Under the pieces are notes generated by a model. It worked only from the letters and a program-made list of their open reading frames with translations. It did no database searches and was not told the origin of the DNA. From an uncultured Granulosicoccus sp. (GTDB taxonomy: Bacteria > Pseudomonadota > Gammaproteobacteria > Granulosicoccales > Granulosicoccaceae), in contig CANMQI010000002.1 of assembly GCA_947499955.1 (NCBI GenBank), positions 62,001 through 126,000 on the forward strand: a stretch of DNA of 64,000 bases. Reading direction: 5' to 3'. Positions within the stretch are counted from its first letter, which is position 1; each line of letters opens with the position of its first letter. The position numbers and the translations under genes were made by a program. Below, piece by piece: positions 50,510 through 59,405 of the stretch.

Positions 50510-50692
50510 GCTGGAAGATCCTGTACGCAAAGTGGATGTCGTTATCGTGACTGCTCGCAAAGTGTGCAAGGTCCATTGCGGCTGGCAATCGGATTGGAGC
50601 ACAAAGCATAACGCCAAATCGGCAGGTCAAGCACGCCAGGCCTGCGCAGGACATCGGCAACAGGCTTGAAGGCTTGCTGCAGCCAGGCTCGT

Positions 50693-51003
50693 TCAGCCTG
50701 CCACACACACACCTCTGCCACCGGCTGTGCGTTCCACCATGACCGGTGTGCCGTACGCCTGACCCAGTGCGCTGCTGCTCTGGGCCAAAGGCTGCAGGGC
50801 CGTGGGCGATGATATGACCATCGTGCATCAGCAGGACGCGAGCCTTCAGGGCGAATGCCTGATCCGGATCATGGGTGGAGAGGATGATGCCTCGATTCTG
50901 ATGCCGTGCCTGTCTGGCGAGCGTCAGAATCTGTTGCAGGACAATGGCTTCAATGCAAAGTCCAGACTGGCCGTGGGTTCGTCGATCAGCGCGGCAGAGT
51001 CAC
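50693..51003 (-). pseudogene. Remnant of an ABC ATPase (C-terminal part, frameshifted)
   Basis: Read on the minus strand: 'LIDEPTASLDF' (Walker B and D-loop, from about 51003), then after a one-base deletion 'EAIVLQQILTLARQARHQNRGIILSTHDPDQAFALKARVLLMHDGHIIAHG' (H-loop region), then after a second frameshift 'ALQPLAQSSSALGQAYGTPVMVERTAGGRGVCVAG' and a stop at 50695-50693. The pattern is the C-terminal third of a FecE/ModC-like ATPase. The Walker A half, signature and any permease are gone; the Walker B begins on top of the stop codon of the ModA-like gene, marking a deletion junction. Confidence 0.8.
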
Positions 51004-51945
51004 GGTGCTGAAACCATAGTCGGCGAGAATCGACTGACCGGCGGGCGACAGCAGGTAGAGAGCCAGTTGCGAGGCGCTCTGCGGTGCATCCTTGAGAACC
51101 GTCAGGCCATAGTCCGCGCCGACTGCGAGCGCGTCGGGGATCGCCACGATGCCCAGCTCCGGCACTTCCTTGCGGGCCAGAACGGCATTGGTGCAGTAGG
51201 TCAGGAAGATGTCCGCCTGATCACTGTCCATGACCCAGGCATAGGTGTTGCGGCCTTCGGGAGCGGGTCTGCTGTCGGGGCCACCAGTGAGCTGCAGAGA
51301 CCTGGATTCAAGACGTTGTCGGGCGCCGGCCTGCAAGTGCTCGGCCTTGGCAAACAGCGCGAAAGCGTAGTCCCCGGATGGGTCTGCACCTGGGGTGGAT
51401 GTGCCGACTCTGTACTTGTCGTCCAACAGGGCAGGTAGTAGCTGTTCACTCTGAATGGCCAGCCCGGGAGCGGTCAGGGCGCACAGCTGATTACGGGCAA
51501 ACATCACCACGGATTCGCTATGGCCTGCCTTGCGCAGGGTTTCAGGGTGGCGCATGTTGGCTGATGCGAACACCTGAGCGGGTTCGCCGGCCTCTATTCG
51601 CTCCCGCAGCAATCCGGAGGGTGCAAATTCAGCCGAGACGCTCTTGCCGGACAAGACCGACCAGGATTCGATGACGTCGGTCAATGCCACTTTCAGGCTG
51701 CCGGCTGCATGCAGTTGCGTCGTCATGGTGGCGGGCTCGGAAGGTGGGGCGGGACTGGAAGTGGGGGCGGGACTGGCAGCATTTTCCTGAGCCAGGGCCA
51801 TACTCGAGGTCGTTGTACACAACAGGAGTAGCGCAGCTCCGCGGAGGCATGATGGTTGACGACGCAGTTGTCCGCTATTTCTGTTCGTTTTCACTTTAAT
51901 GATGTCTGGATTACGTGAAGAATTTTTCTCATGAAAATTTAACAT
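50986..51945 (-). CDS. ModA-like periplasmic substrate-binding protein (orphaned)
   Basis: About 319 aa from ATG 51945; GTG 51894 is an alternative start nearer the signal sequence. Signal sequence 'LRGAALLLLCTTTSSMALAQ', a Pro/Ser-rich spacer, then a molybdate-binding-type domain: 'LHAAGSLKVALTDVIESW', 'FAPSGLLRERIEAGEPAQVFASAN', 'LCALTAPGLAI', 'SGDYAFALFAKAE', 'FLTYCTNAVLARKEVP', 'SPAGQSILADYGF'. Normal partners would be a permease and an ATPase downstream, but only a decayed ATPase fragment remains, so the importer cannot work from this locus. Ligand could be an oxyanion; unproven. Confidence 0.8.
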   Translation of the reverse strand: MLNFHEKNSSRNPDIIKVKTNRNSGQLRRQPSCLRGAALLLLCTTTSSMALAQENAASPAPTSSPAPPSEPATMTTQLHAAGSLKVALTDVIESWSVLSGKSVSAEFAPSGLLRERIEAGEPAQVFASANMRHPETLRKAGHSESVVMFARNQLCALTAPGLAIQSEQLLPALLDDKYRVGTSTPGADPSGDYAFALFAKAEHLQAGARQRLESRSLQLTGGPDSRPAPEGRNTYAWVMDSDQADIFLTYCTNAVLARKEVPELGIVAIPDALAVGADYGLTVLKDAPQSASQLALYLLSPAGQSILADYGFSTVTLPR

Positions 51946-52121
51946 ACTAGCGACAGGAGCTGGATTGTGAGAAATGCTCGACAGGGACAATGAAGGGAGC
52001 GCTTGTGGGTCACGAATGCAGCGGCGCGCGGGACAGCTGACTGTGGCGGCGGCCGCTACTGTGGGCCAGAGCACAATGCCGGAGATGACAATGTGCAGAA
52101 TGGAGCACTGACATACTCGTC

Positions 52122-52481
52122 ATGCCATGGGGCAGCCCGATGCAACAGAATTCAGCCGATGATTTCGATTTCGATGACTGGGCGGGTCTCTACCTGGAGA
52201 ACCGCGAAGAATTCGAAGCACGGCGTCAGGCAACGCTCATGATCGAGCTTTTGCGACAGACGCCGGAGAGCGCCCGGATCGGACGTCAGACACTGGATAC
52301 CTTCGACCTGGCCGTACAGAACCGCAGTCCGGAAGAACGCATGCGGATAGCCGCCAGTCTGATGATGGATTCTGTTCATCAGCTCAGTGCGGAGTTGCAG
52401 ATTCTGAAGCAGGCCCTGGAGCAACTGGAAACGCAAGCCGAATCAGAGCAGGGCGAGCAGGTCGGGCGGAAAACAAGGTGA
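52122..52481 (+). CDS. DUF3135 protein
   Basis: 119-aa cytosolic protein whose N-terminal 'DFDFDDWAGLYLENREEFEARRQATL' fits the DUF3135 family; the rest is helical ('LQILKQALEQLETQAESEQGEQ', probable coiled coil). ATG 52140 is an alternative start with a shorter leader. Stand-alone gene, convergent with the aldo/keto reductase. Function unknown. Confidence 0.75.
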   Translation: MPWGSPMQQNSADDFDFDDWAGLYLENREEFEARRQATLMIELLRQTPESARIGRQTLDTFDLAVQNRSPEERMRIAASLMMDSVHQLSAELQILKQALEQLETQAESEQGEQVGRKTR

Positions 52482-52583
52482 TACTCTGAGTCTGCTTGCG
52501 TCCGCCCGTCCGTGCATCCGACAAGGCGACCCACTGTTTGCCGGGGCTTCAGACTGCGGCCAGTCGGTTCCACTGGCGGGTGT

Positions 52584-53564
52584 TCATGCATTCAGCCCCT
52601 TCATGCCTTCTGCCGTATAGCGCTCACCGGCCACCGCCAGTTCGGCAACGGCACTTTCGAGTTCAGTCAGTTCTGCGACGCTCAGCGAGATATCCACAGC
52701 CGCTGCATTCTGCTCCAGGTAGTGCAGACGGCGGGTTCCCGGAATGGGTACGATGTTGTCGCCCTTGGAAAGCAGCCACGCCAGTGAAACTTGCGCGGCG
52801 GTGCAGCCGACCTTCGCCGCCAGTGCCTGCACACGCTCGACCAACACCAGGTTGTGGCGGGCATTGTCCTTTTCAAAGCGTGGCAGACTGGCTCTGAAAT
52901 CACCCTCGGCAAAGTCGGTCGACGCACTGAAAGAACCGGTGAGAAATCCGCGCCCCAGAGGAGAGTAGGGAACAAAGCCGATGTCCAGTTCCCGGCAGGT
53001 GGGCAGAATTTCCTGCTCGACATCCCTCGTCCACAGGGAGTATTCGGTTTGCACGGCGGTGACTGGGTGCACGGCATGGGCGCGCCGCAATGTGTCAGCA
53101 TTGACTTCGCACAAGCCGATATGTCTGATCTTGCCTGCGGCTACCAGCGCGGCAAGCGCCTGCATCAGCTCTTCGATGGGCTGCTGGCGATTGACTCTGT
53201 GAACGTAATACAGATCGATGCAATCGACACCCAGTCTGCTCAGTGATGCCTCACAGGCGGCACGGGCGTAGGCAGGGCTGTTGTCGATGGTGCGGGCGTA
53301 CTCGCCAGGTTTGCGTACGATTCCGAATTTAGTGGCAATCTGCATCGGGCTTGAGCATTGCTGCAGGAAGCGAGCGAGCAGCTCTTCGTTGTGATGCGGA
53401 CCGTACATGTCGGCCGTATCCAGAAAGCTGACTCCCAGTTCAGCTGCCCGATGCAGCACTTTCAGGGATTCGGCATCGTCATGCGGGCCATAGAATTCAC
53501 TCATGCCCATGCAGCCAAGCCCCATGGCCGATACAGCCATCTTGCCGAGTTGACGTCTTTGCAT
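52584..53564 (-). CDS. Aldo/keto reductase
   Basis: 326-aa NADPH-dependent oxidoreductase with a TIM-barrel fold. Start ATG 53564 has a good AGAGGA. Motifs: 'LGLGCMGMSEFYGPHDDAESL' (YcsN/AKR13-like), catalytic Asp and Tyr in 'FLDTADMYGPHHNEELL', Lys in 'IATKFGI', His-like in 'LYYVHRVN', and cofactor residues in 'IVPIPGTRRLHYLEQN'. Divergent from a LysR regulator with a long inverted repeat between them, so probably under its control. Substrate unknown (aldehydes or ketones). Confidence 0.9.
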   Translation of the reverse strand: MQRRQLGKMAVSAMGLGCMGMSEFYGPHDDAESLKVLHRAAELGVSFLDTADMYGPHHNEELLARFLQQCSSPMQIATKFGIVRKPGEYARTIDNSPAYARAACEASLSRLGVDCIDLYYVHRVNRQQPIEELMQALAALVAAGKIRHIGLCEVNADTLRRAHAVHPVTAVQTEYSLWTRDVEQEILPTCRELDIGFVPYSPLGRGFLTGSFSASTDFAEGDFRASLPRFEKDNARHNLVLVERVQALAAKVGCTAAQVSLAWLLSKGDNIVPIPGTRRLHYLEQNAAAVDISLSVAELTELESAVAELAVAGERYTAEGMKGLNA

Positions 53565-53592
53565 GTCTGTTCCTCTGAGTACCTGAAGAGTT

Positions 53593-53649
53593 GCAGTATG
53601 GCTTTCCGGTTGCGATAGTACGACCCCTGTCAGCAGAAAGCCGTATTGC
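53593..53649. promoter_or_regulatory. Long imperfect inverted repeat between aldo/keto reductase and LysR genes
   Basis: GCAGTATGGCTTTC (53593-53606) and GAAAGCCGTATTGC (53636-53649) are reverse complements at 12 of 14 positions, 29 bp apart, in an 89-bp divergent promoter region. Paired sites at this spacing are typical of LysR-type regulators. Confidence 0.5.
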
Positions 53650-53653
53650 ATAA

Positions 53654-54562
53654 ATGGAAAGCTCCGGCATCGAACAATTGCACTGGGATGATGCACCTGT
53701 ATTTCTGGCCGTCTCCAGGCAGGGAACTCTCAGTGCGACAGCGAAGGAGCTCGGTGTCGGTGTGGCAACCGTGTCCAGGCGAATCGAGCGACTGGAGAAG
53801 GCCCTGGGCGTCACTCTGTTTCTGCGTCATCAGTCGGGTTATCGCCTGACCCGTGAAGGCGAGGATCTGTTGCCTCGAGCTGAACAACTGGAACAGGCGA
53901 TGCTCGGCTTTCGCCAACAACGAGCCCCGTCCAATGAAGTCAGTGGGCATGTGCGACTGGCAACGGCCGAGAACCTGGCCAACAGCATCATCATACCGGC
54001 GCTGGCGTCCCTGCTGGCGAACTATCCGGACCTGACAATCGATGTCGTGACAGATATTTCCACCGTGAATCTGCATGGCCAGGAAGCTGATCTGGCCGTG
54101 CGCATGACACGACCGACGCGAGGTAATCTGAAAATTCGCAGAATCGGTGCTCTGGAATACGGACTGTATGGCAGTAAATCCTATGTGAGTTCACGCGTAC
54201 ACACGGATGATGCCTGCGACTTCGGCCAGGATCGGTTCATCGGTTGGGCAGAGGACTTTGCCCATCTGCCAGCCGCTCAATGGCTGGATACGCATCTGCA
54301 AGGGCGTGCGCTGATACTGCGTACTACAACTCTGTCCGCCCAGCTGCAGGCCGCGATCGCCGGTATTGGCCTTGCAGTTCTACCGGATTTTCTGGCCAGA
54401 AATTCCGGGCTTGAGCGATTACCGGTGTCGATGGACTTCAATCAGGCAATATGGCTCGCGGTACATACCGACCTGAGTCGGTCACGCCGCATTCGCGTGG
54501 TTGCCGATCATGTCGTCGCCGCCCTGCAGGATTCTGCCTATGGACTGGTGGATGCTCAGTGA
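53654..54562 (+). CDS. LysR-family transcriptional regulator
   Basis: 302-aa regulator. N-terminal winged HTH 'FLAVSRQGTLSATAKELGVGVATVSRRIERLEKALGVTLFLRHQSGYRLTREG' (residues 17-70) and a periplasmic-binding-like effector domain ('HVRLATAENLANSIIIPALASLLANYPDLTIDVV', 'AIAGIGLAVLPDFLARNSGLERL'). Divergently arranged with an aldo/keto reductase, the probable target. The ATG at 53654 lies 4 bp after the right arm of the inverted repeat, so binding there would also repress its own gene. Confidence 0.93.
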   Translation: MESSGIEQLHWDDAPVFLAVSRQGTLSATAKELGVGVATVSRRIERLEKALGVTLFLRHQSGYRLTREGEDLLPRAEQLEQAMLGFRQQRAPSNEVSGHVRLATAENLANSIIIPALASLLANYPDLTIDVVTDISTVNLHGQEADLAVRMTRPTRGNLKIRRIGALEYGLYGSKSYVSSRVHTDDACDFGQDRFIGWAEDFAHLPAAQWLDTHLQGRALILRTTTLSAQLQAAIAGIGLAVLPDFLARNSGLERLPVSMDFNQAIWLAVHTDLSRSRRIRVVADHVVAALQDSAYGLVDAQ

Positions 54563-54947
54563 GTTTCAGTCTGAAGAGAATTTCGCCACGTCTCCAGGCT
54601 TGCAGGTATTGCGTAACTAACACACGGTAAGAGGTTACTTGTCGGCTGAGCGTTTGCGCTGATCGCACCGTGTTGGCAGGACTGTCTTGAGGAGAGAGCC
54701 TGAATAACAAGGGTCAGAATGTTTTCGTGTGACGGTAGCGCCGTGCGTTACGGGGTAAGACCGACAACTCCGCGTCAATCTCACAGGTTACGTGGTTACT
54801 TGTCGCGTCCTTGTACATGCAGTAGCGTGAAAATCAGAATTCACATGATGCCCGGATTGAAACGTGCCGCTGCCATGCGCCGGTAAGACGGCCTGGGCTG
54901 GAGCATTGTTGTCTTTTTCGGGAAGTCAACAGACCCTGGAGTGATTC
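54563..54947. other. Intergenic region before the coiled-coil membrane protein
   Basis: 385 bp without a gene. It contains a 12-bp direct repeat GGTTACTTGTCG at 54633-54644 and 54794-54805, 161 bp apart, and no obvious terminator or promoter pair. Reading frames here are short and out of phase. Confidence 0.55.
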
Positions 54948-56048
54948 ATGGATCCACGCATACTGCTCGTCGTCATTGCCTTGCTGGTGGTTTACTGGCT
55001 TGTACGCAGTCGTTTCATGCTGAACTCGCCATCCGGCAGTGATTCGACATCGAGCTCCCATCCACACCGACGCTTCTCGGACCGCACGCTGTCCGGCAAG
55101 TGGCTTCAGGCCAAGGTGGATAGAGAGGCGCAAGCGCCCGAGTCGATGCCCTGCACAGATTCCATGAGCAGAGACACGACGGAGGCGGCCGATAATTCTC
55201 CGTCACTAGTAGGCGCGCCGAGTGGTCTGCAGGCTGCACCGGCGCCTGTTGCTGACACGACATCTCAATCGAACTCTGGCTGTATGCAGTCCGAGGTGGA
55301 TCGATTGACCGAGTTGTTGCAGCAACGTGATCGAATACTGGCGCGTAATCGCCACGCGATGGAAGAGGTGGAGAAGCTCAAGAAGAAGTTGTTCGACAAG
55401 GGGCGTGAAATGGAAATGCTGCAGCAGGCCTGTGCCAGAAGTGATGCGGCGCTTGCGCATTATCGTACCCGAGCACAGCGATCTGCCATGCTCGAACAGC
55501 AACTTGCCGAAGCCCACGAGCAGATCGACAGCAAGGAGCGTGAACTGAACGGTTTGCGTATCGTCTCGACACCGTCGGTTGCCGGGCAGCCGATGCCGTT
55601 GAACAGCCCTCATTCACGCAGTTCGACATCGAGCGTGACGGACGTGACTCGGCGCAAGAATAAGATCAGCAAGGAACAACTGGCTCGTGAACTCAGAGGT
55701 GTCGAGAAACAGGCCGAGCATGCAAGGCAGAACTCGCTGGAGCTGCGACGCATACGCGGTGAGCTGGAGTCAGTGTGTGAAGACAGGGCCAACGCAAGAA
55801 CGCGTATTGCCGAGTTGCAGGTTCGAGTGCAGGCGCAGCAACAGGCACTGGATAACGCAGACAGTTCGCCCCAGCCGTCGGAAGAGGTCACGGCGTTGAA
55901 ACAGACACTGCTGGACCGACAGCATCAGAACGAGGAGCTCAGGCAGCAGCTGTCACGCTTGTCCGTCGCCTCTGCTGATACCCACTCTTCGGCGCAAGGC
56001 AGCGCTTCAGATGATCAGGATACGTCGCCGGGCAAGGAGGACAGATAG
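54948..56048 (+). CDS. Single-pass membrane protein with a long coiled coil
   Basis: 366-aa protein of no family I recognise. N-terminal transmembrane helix 'ILLVVIALLVVYWLVRSRF' (about 4-22), a Ser-rich linker, then long heptad-like helices at about 120-205 ('LLQQRDRILARNRHAMEEVEKLKKKL') and 230-345, with no catalytic motifs. It probably stays in the inner membrane with a cytosolic coiled coil acting as scaffold. GGAG precedes the ATG. Stands alone; the tandem octamer array follows. Confidence 0.75.
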   Translation: MDPRILLVVIALLVVYWLVRSRFMLNSPSGSDSTSSSHPHRRFSDRTLSGKWLQAKVDREAQAPESMPCTDSMSRDTTEAADNSPSLVGAPSGLQAAPAPVADTTSQSNSGCMQSEVDRLTELLQQRDRILARNRHAMEEVEKLKKKLFDKGREMEMLQQACARSDAALAHYRTRAQRSAMLEQQLAEAHEQIDSKERELNGLRIVSTPSVAGQPMPLNSPHSRSSTSSVTDVTRRKNKISKEQLARELRGVEKQAEHARQNSLELRRIRGELESVCEDRANARTRIAELQVRVQAQQQALDNADSSPQPSEEVTALKQTLLDRQHQNEELRQQLSRLSVASADTHSSAQGSASDDQDTSPGKEDR

Positions 56049-56066
56049 CGTCCGGCATGATGATCC

Positions 56067-56122
56067 GTGATTGCGTGATTGCGTGATTGCGTGATTGCGT
56101 GATTGCGTGACTGCGTGACTGC
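56067..56122. repeat. Octanucleotide tandem array GTGAYTGC
   Basis: Seven in-phase 8-mers: five GTGATTGC (56067-56106) and two GTGACTGC (56107-56122), between the stops of two convergent genes. No dyad symmetry. Confidence 0.95.
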
Positions 56123-56131
56123 GCAGACGCC

Positions 56132-58081
56132 TCAGCTACCTTCCAGGTCCTGTTCCAACACCGATGCAATGGTCTTGACAAGGTCCTTGGCATCGACCGG
56201 TTTGTGCAACAGACGACAGCCACTTTGCTGCGCTTCGCGCAGCCGCTTCTTGGATGTATCGCCGGTGACGATGATCGCCGGGATCATTCGCTGGAAATGT
56301 GTTCTTACCGCGTTGATGGCAGCGGTTCCGGTAAGCTCGTTCTTGAGTTGATAGTCGACAACCAGGATGTCCGGTCTCATGCCCTTTTGCTGCAGCAGGC
56401 TTAGCGCCTGGCTGGCGGACTCTGCCGCCAGAGTCTGGCATTCAAATGCCTCCAGGATCATTTGCTGGCCCTCACGGATGTCCGGTTCATCGTCGATGAA
56501 CAGGATCTTCATGCCCGCCAGCTTGAAGAAGCGTGAGGACGTAGTGCTACTGTCCAGATTGTCCGCATTACCTCGCGGCACCGTAAGGGTAAAGGTGCTG
56601 CCTTCGTTCGGCACGGACTGCAGGGAAATCTCGATCTGCAGCAATTGAGCCATTTTGCGCACAATGGCCAGACCCAGGCCGAGCCCGCGCGAGGTCTTTT
56701 TCTGGTCATTCTCCAGCTGGAAATACTCGGAGAATATCTCTTCATGATGCTGCTCAGGGATGCCTGAACCGGTGTCGATCACGTCGATCTGCAGTTTGTC
56801 CCCGATCTCCTGGCTGCGCACGATGACACTGCCTGACGACGTGTGGTTGATGGCATTCTGCAGCAGGTTTCTGAGTATCCGTGCAAACAGCACCGGGTCG
56901 GTATGGATGATCGAGTCGGTAAGTTCCACTGAGACGGGAATCGATTTGCTCTTGCCCATCTGCGCGAATTCATCATGAATACTGATCAGCAGATTGCGTA
57001 TGGAGAAGCTCTTCAGGGAAACCTCCACGACGCCGGCATCCAGTCTGGAGATATCCAGCAGGCTGTTGAACAGCGCGTTCAGGGATTCGCTGGAATGACG
57101 GATCTTCTGCAGGACATCCCGGTTGTCGCTGTCGGTCAGGCGCCCTTCGAGGACCGCGAGAAACAGACCCAGTGCATGCAGGGGCTGCCTCAGGTCATGA
57201 CTGGCGGAGACCAGGAACTTGTTCTTGGCTCGTATTGCCTGCTCTGCAACTTGTCGATGTTTATCGGCATTGAGCTTCTCCTGAGTGACCTGACGCAGCA
57301 TCAGGTTGCGAGCCTGCAGGTTGCGTTCGGCCAGAACCCGGTCTGTAATGTCGGTTGTGACTATCAGCAGAGCATAGATATTGCCCTGAGCGTTGCGCAG
57401 GGGTCGCCGCGCGATGCGTTTGTAGCGACGATTGACGGCAAATGCACGCCAGTCCAGTTCTTCATTGGTGGTGGATTCTCCGGTTCGAACAGCATGATCG
57501 TCCTGATACCAGGTGCCGCTCCAGCCGGTTCGTGGATTGCCCATGACCACTTCCCGATCGATGCCGACTTCCAGGTCATTCTTGCCGATGATCTTGTCCT
57601 TGGACATGCCAACCGTTTGCGCAAACGACTCGCTGACTTCCAGATAACGGTGTTCCCGGTCCTTGATGACTACCCAGTCGTTCAGAAGATCGACGACCTG
57701 GTGCAGTAGTTGTATTTCCGGTGAGTTAGGTGTGTTGATGCTCAGCGGTGACTGGAAACGCTTGATGGTCTGTGCAAGCCGCCAGCTCAGTGCCGTGGTG
57801 CCGATTTCATCCGGTGTGATCAGATCGGTGACATGCTTGCTGGTCAGCTCTTCGGGAACGCTCTGCTGCGGATTGACGATCAGCATGACCGGCACATTGC
57901 GGGTGAACGGCATCGAAGCGGTCGCGCTGGCCAGATCCTTCCGGCGCCAGTCGACGATCAGGACATCGTGCAGTGTCGGGTGCAGATGATCGCGACTGGC
58001 GATGCGGCAGATATCGCCCAGTGGTCGAAGAGCATCAATCAGCGACTCATGGCAATCGTCGAATACGGCAATCCTGGTCAC
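56132..58081 (-). CDS. Hybrid sensor histidine kinase (REC-like, PAS, HisKA, HATPase, REC)
   Basis: 649-aa cytosolic kinase with no membrane segment. Residues 1-110 resemble a degenerate receiver. A PAS domain is at about 130-265 ('LLNDWVVIKDREHRYLEVSESFAQTVGMSKDKIIGKNDLEV'), phosphoacceptor His at about 303 in 'FLVSASHDLRQPLHALGL', HATPase with 'NLLQNAINHTSSG', 'DTGSGIP' and 'RGLGLGLAIV', then a C-terminal REC (about 530-645) with Asp in 'ILVVDYQLKNELTG'. No output domain, so it needs a separate partner. It starts 7 bp after a 2-hydroxyacid dehydrogenase on the same strand. Confidence 0.9.
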   Translation of the reverse strand: MTRIAVFDDCHESLIDALRPLGDICRIASRDHLHPTLHDVLIVDWRRKDLASATASMPFTRNVPVMLIVNPQQSVPEELTSKHVTDLITPDEIGTTALSWRLAQTIKRFQSPLSINTPNSPEIQLLHQVVDLLNDWVVIKDREHRYLEVSESFAQTVGMSKDKIIGKNDLEVGIDREVVMGNPRTGWSGTWYQDDHAVRTGESTTNEELDWRAFAVNRRYKRIARRPLRNAQGNIYALLIVTTDITDRVLAERNLQARNLMLRQVTQEKLNADKHRQVAEQAIRAKNKFLVSASHDLRQPLHALGLFLAVLEGRLTDSDNRDVLQKIRHSSESLNALFNSLLDISRLDAGVVEVSLKSFSIRNLLISIHDEFAQMGKSKSIPVSVELTDSIIHTDPVLFARILRNLLQNAINHTSSGSVIVRSQEIGDKLQIDVIDTGSGIPEQHHEEIFSEYFQLENDQKKTSRGLGLGLAIVRKMAQLLQIEISLQSVPNEGSTFTLTVPRGNADNLDSSTTSSRFFKLAGMKILFIDDEPDIREGQQMILEAFECQTLAAESASQALSLLQQKGMRPDILVVDYQLKNELTGTAAINAVRTHFQRMIPAIIVTGDTSKKRLREAQQSGCRLLHKPVDAKDLVKTIASVLEQDLEGS

Positions 58082-58088
58082 TGTAATC

Positions 58089-59147
58089 TCAGTCCCTTTT
58101 CCGGGCGATCACGGCAACCTTGTGAGCGTCATCGACACTGGAAAGCTCTTCGACATGTTGCAGCTGCGCGATTTGCAGCTGCCGCTCTGTCTTGCCCTGC
58201 AGCTGGTTCTGCAAGTCACTGACAAGCATCTTGCCGATGAGCTGCCGACCACCGCCGACAGCGGCTGCTCGGTGGGGCGACAGGATGACATCGGGCAGGG
58301 CTCTGAGGCGGTGAGCGGCATCCAGAGGCTCATCCGGAAAGACGTCGATGGCCAGACGGATTCGTCCGGCAGCGGCGGCATCGACAACTGCTTCGAAGTC
58401 GATCAGGTGTGCCCGGCTGATGACGACAAGCAGGGAGGCCCTGGCCATTCTTGCTATGGCCTGCCTGTCCACCATCTCATGGTTGGAGCGGGTAGGGGCT
58501 GCCGTGACATACACCACCCGGCAATCGCTCATGAGTGTCTCGAAGTCTACCAGTTCGATTCCCTCACGCTCTGCTGCGCTTGCGTCCAGCCACGGATCAA
58601 AGGCCTTGACCTTGACGTTGAAAGGGCGCAAGACATCCCGGGTGGCTCGTGCGATCGAGCCATACCCGATGAAGCCTACCGTTGCGTTGAAAACGGTAAA
58701 GTCGGTTTCGGTATTGTCGTTGAGCCAGTTTTCGGAGCCATCACGAAAATTCTCGTGCTCCTTGACCAGGCCGCGAGCGCCGGCCAGCGTCATCGCGAGA
58801 GCCATCTCGGCGACGGATTCGCGAAACCCTGGAGCGCAGCTCAGTACCTGGACACCGCGTTGTTCGCAAAGCGCATAGTCGATCGTATCCGGAAAGGCTC
58901 CCGACACTTCGATGACAGTATGCAGAGCAGGCGCCTGTGCCAGTGTATTGGCGTCGACGTGTGGCGAGGCGGCAACCAGTACTGAGGCTCGTGGCAGGGC
59001 TGCTTCGAGTACCGCTTGCGGAATGGGCTCATCCTTCGCCCACACAACGTCGAACAGTTGCTCCAGCAGACCGAGATCATCGGCTGAAAACAGTTCGTCG
59101 ATCTTGCGCCAGTGCACGTCGAGGATGAGGGTCGGTCTGGAGGACAT
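58089..59147 (-). CDS. D-isomer-specific 2-hydroxyacid dehydrogenase
   Basis: 352-aa cytosolic NAD(P)-dependent dehydrogenase. Rossmann motif in 'ATVGFIGYGSIARATRDVL' (about 157-175), catalytic Arg in 'LVVISRAHLIDF', Glu in 'AIDVFPDEPLD' and His in 'VILSPHRAAAVGG'. Similar in layout to phosphoglycerate/hydroxypyruvate reductases, but it lacks an ACT domain. The C-terminal extension is charged. It heads a two-gene unit with the hybrid histidine kinase; a 2-hydroxy acid might be the cue sensed. Confidence 0.9.
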   Translation of the reverse strand: MSSRPTLILDVHWRKIDELFSADDLGLLEQLFDVVWAKDEPIPQAVLEAALPRASVLVAASPHVDANTLAQAPALHTVIEVSGAFPDTIDYALCEQRGVQVLSCAPGFRESVAEMALAMTLAGARGLVKEHENFRDGSENWLNDNTETDFTVFNATVGFIGYGSIARATRDVLRPFNVKVKAFDPWLDASAAEREGIELVDFETLMSDCRVVYVTAAPTRSNHEMVDRQAIARMARASLLVVISRAHLIDFEAVVDAAAAGRIRLAIDVFPDEPLDAAHRLRALPDVILSPHRAAAVGGGRQLIGKMLVSDLQNQLQGKTERQLQIAQLQHVEELSSVDDAHKVAVIARKRD

Positions 59148-59405
59148 GTGTCGTATTCGCAGTCATGGAGCATCACGATGGTTTCACTACAAGCCACGAC
59201 AGTCAAGGAAACGTATCGCGCACGTACTTGATCCTGTTCGGTTTTGCTTGCCGCAGACTGCGCAGGAAAACCACCCACCCGGATAGAGGCCACTTTGATA
59301 AACTGGTGCGCTATCGGATGGACTCGCGGATGATGTGAACGCTGCGAACAGGGATGCCAATTATCGGCCATATGCCTCTTTTCGTATTCACGCATTGTCA
59401 ACCAC

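Noticed and set aside
50802..51011. Plus-strand 69-codon frame over the ATPase remnant
   Set aside because: Antisense to the Walker B remnant read on the minus strand, which has clear ABC motifs.
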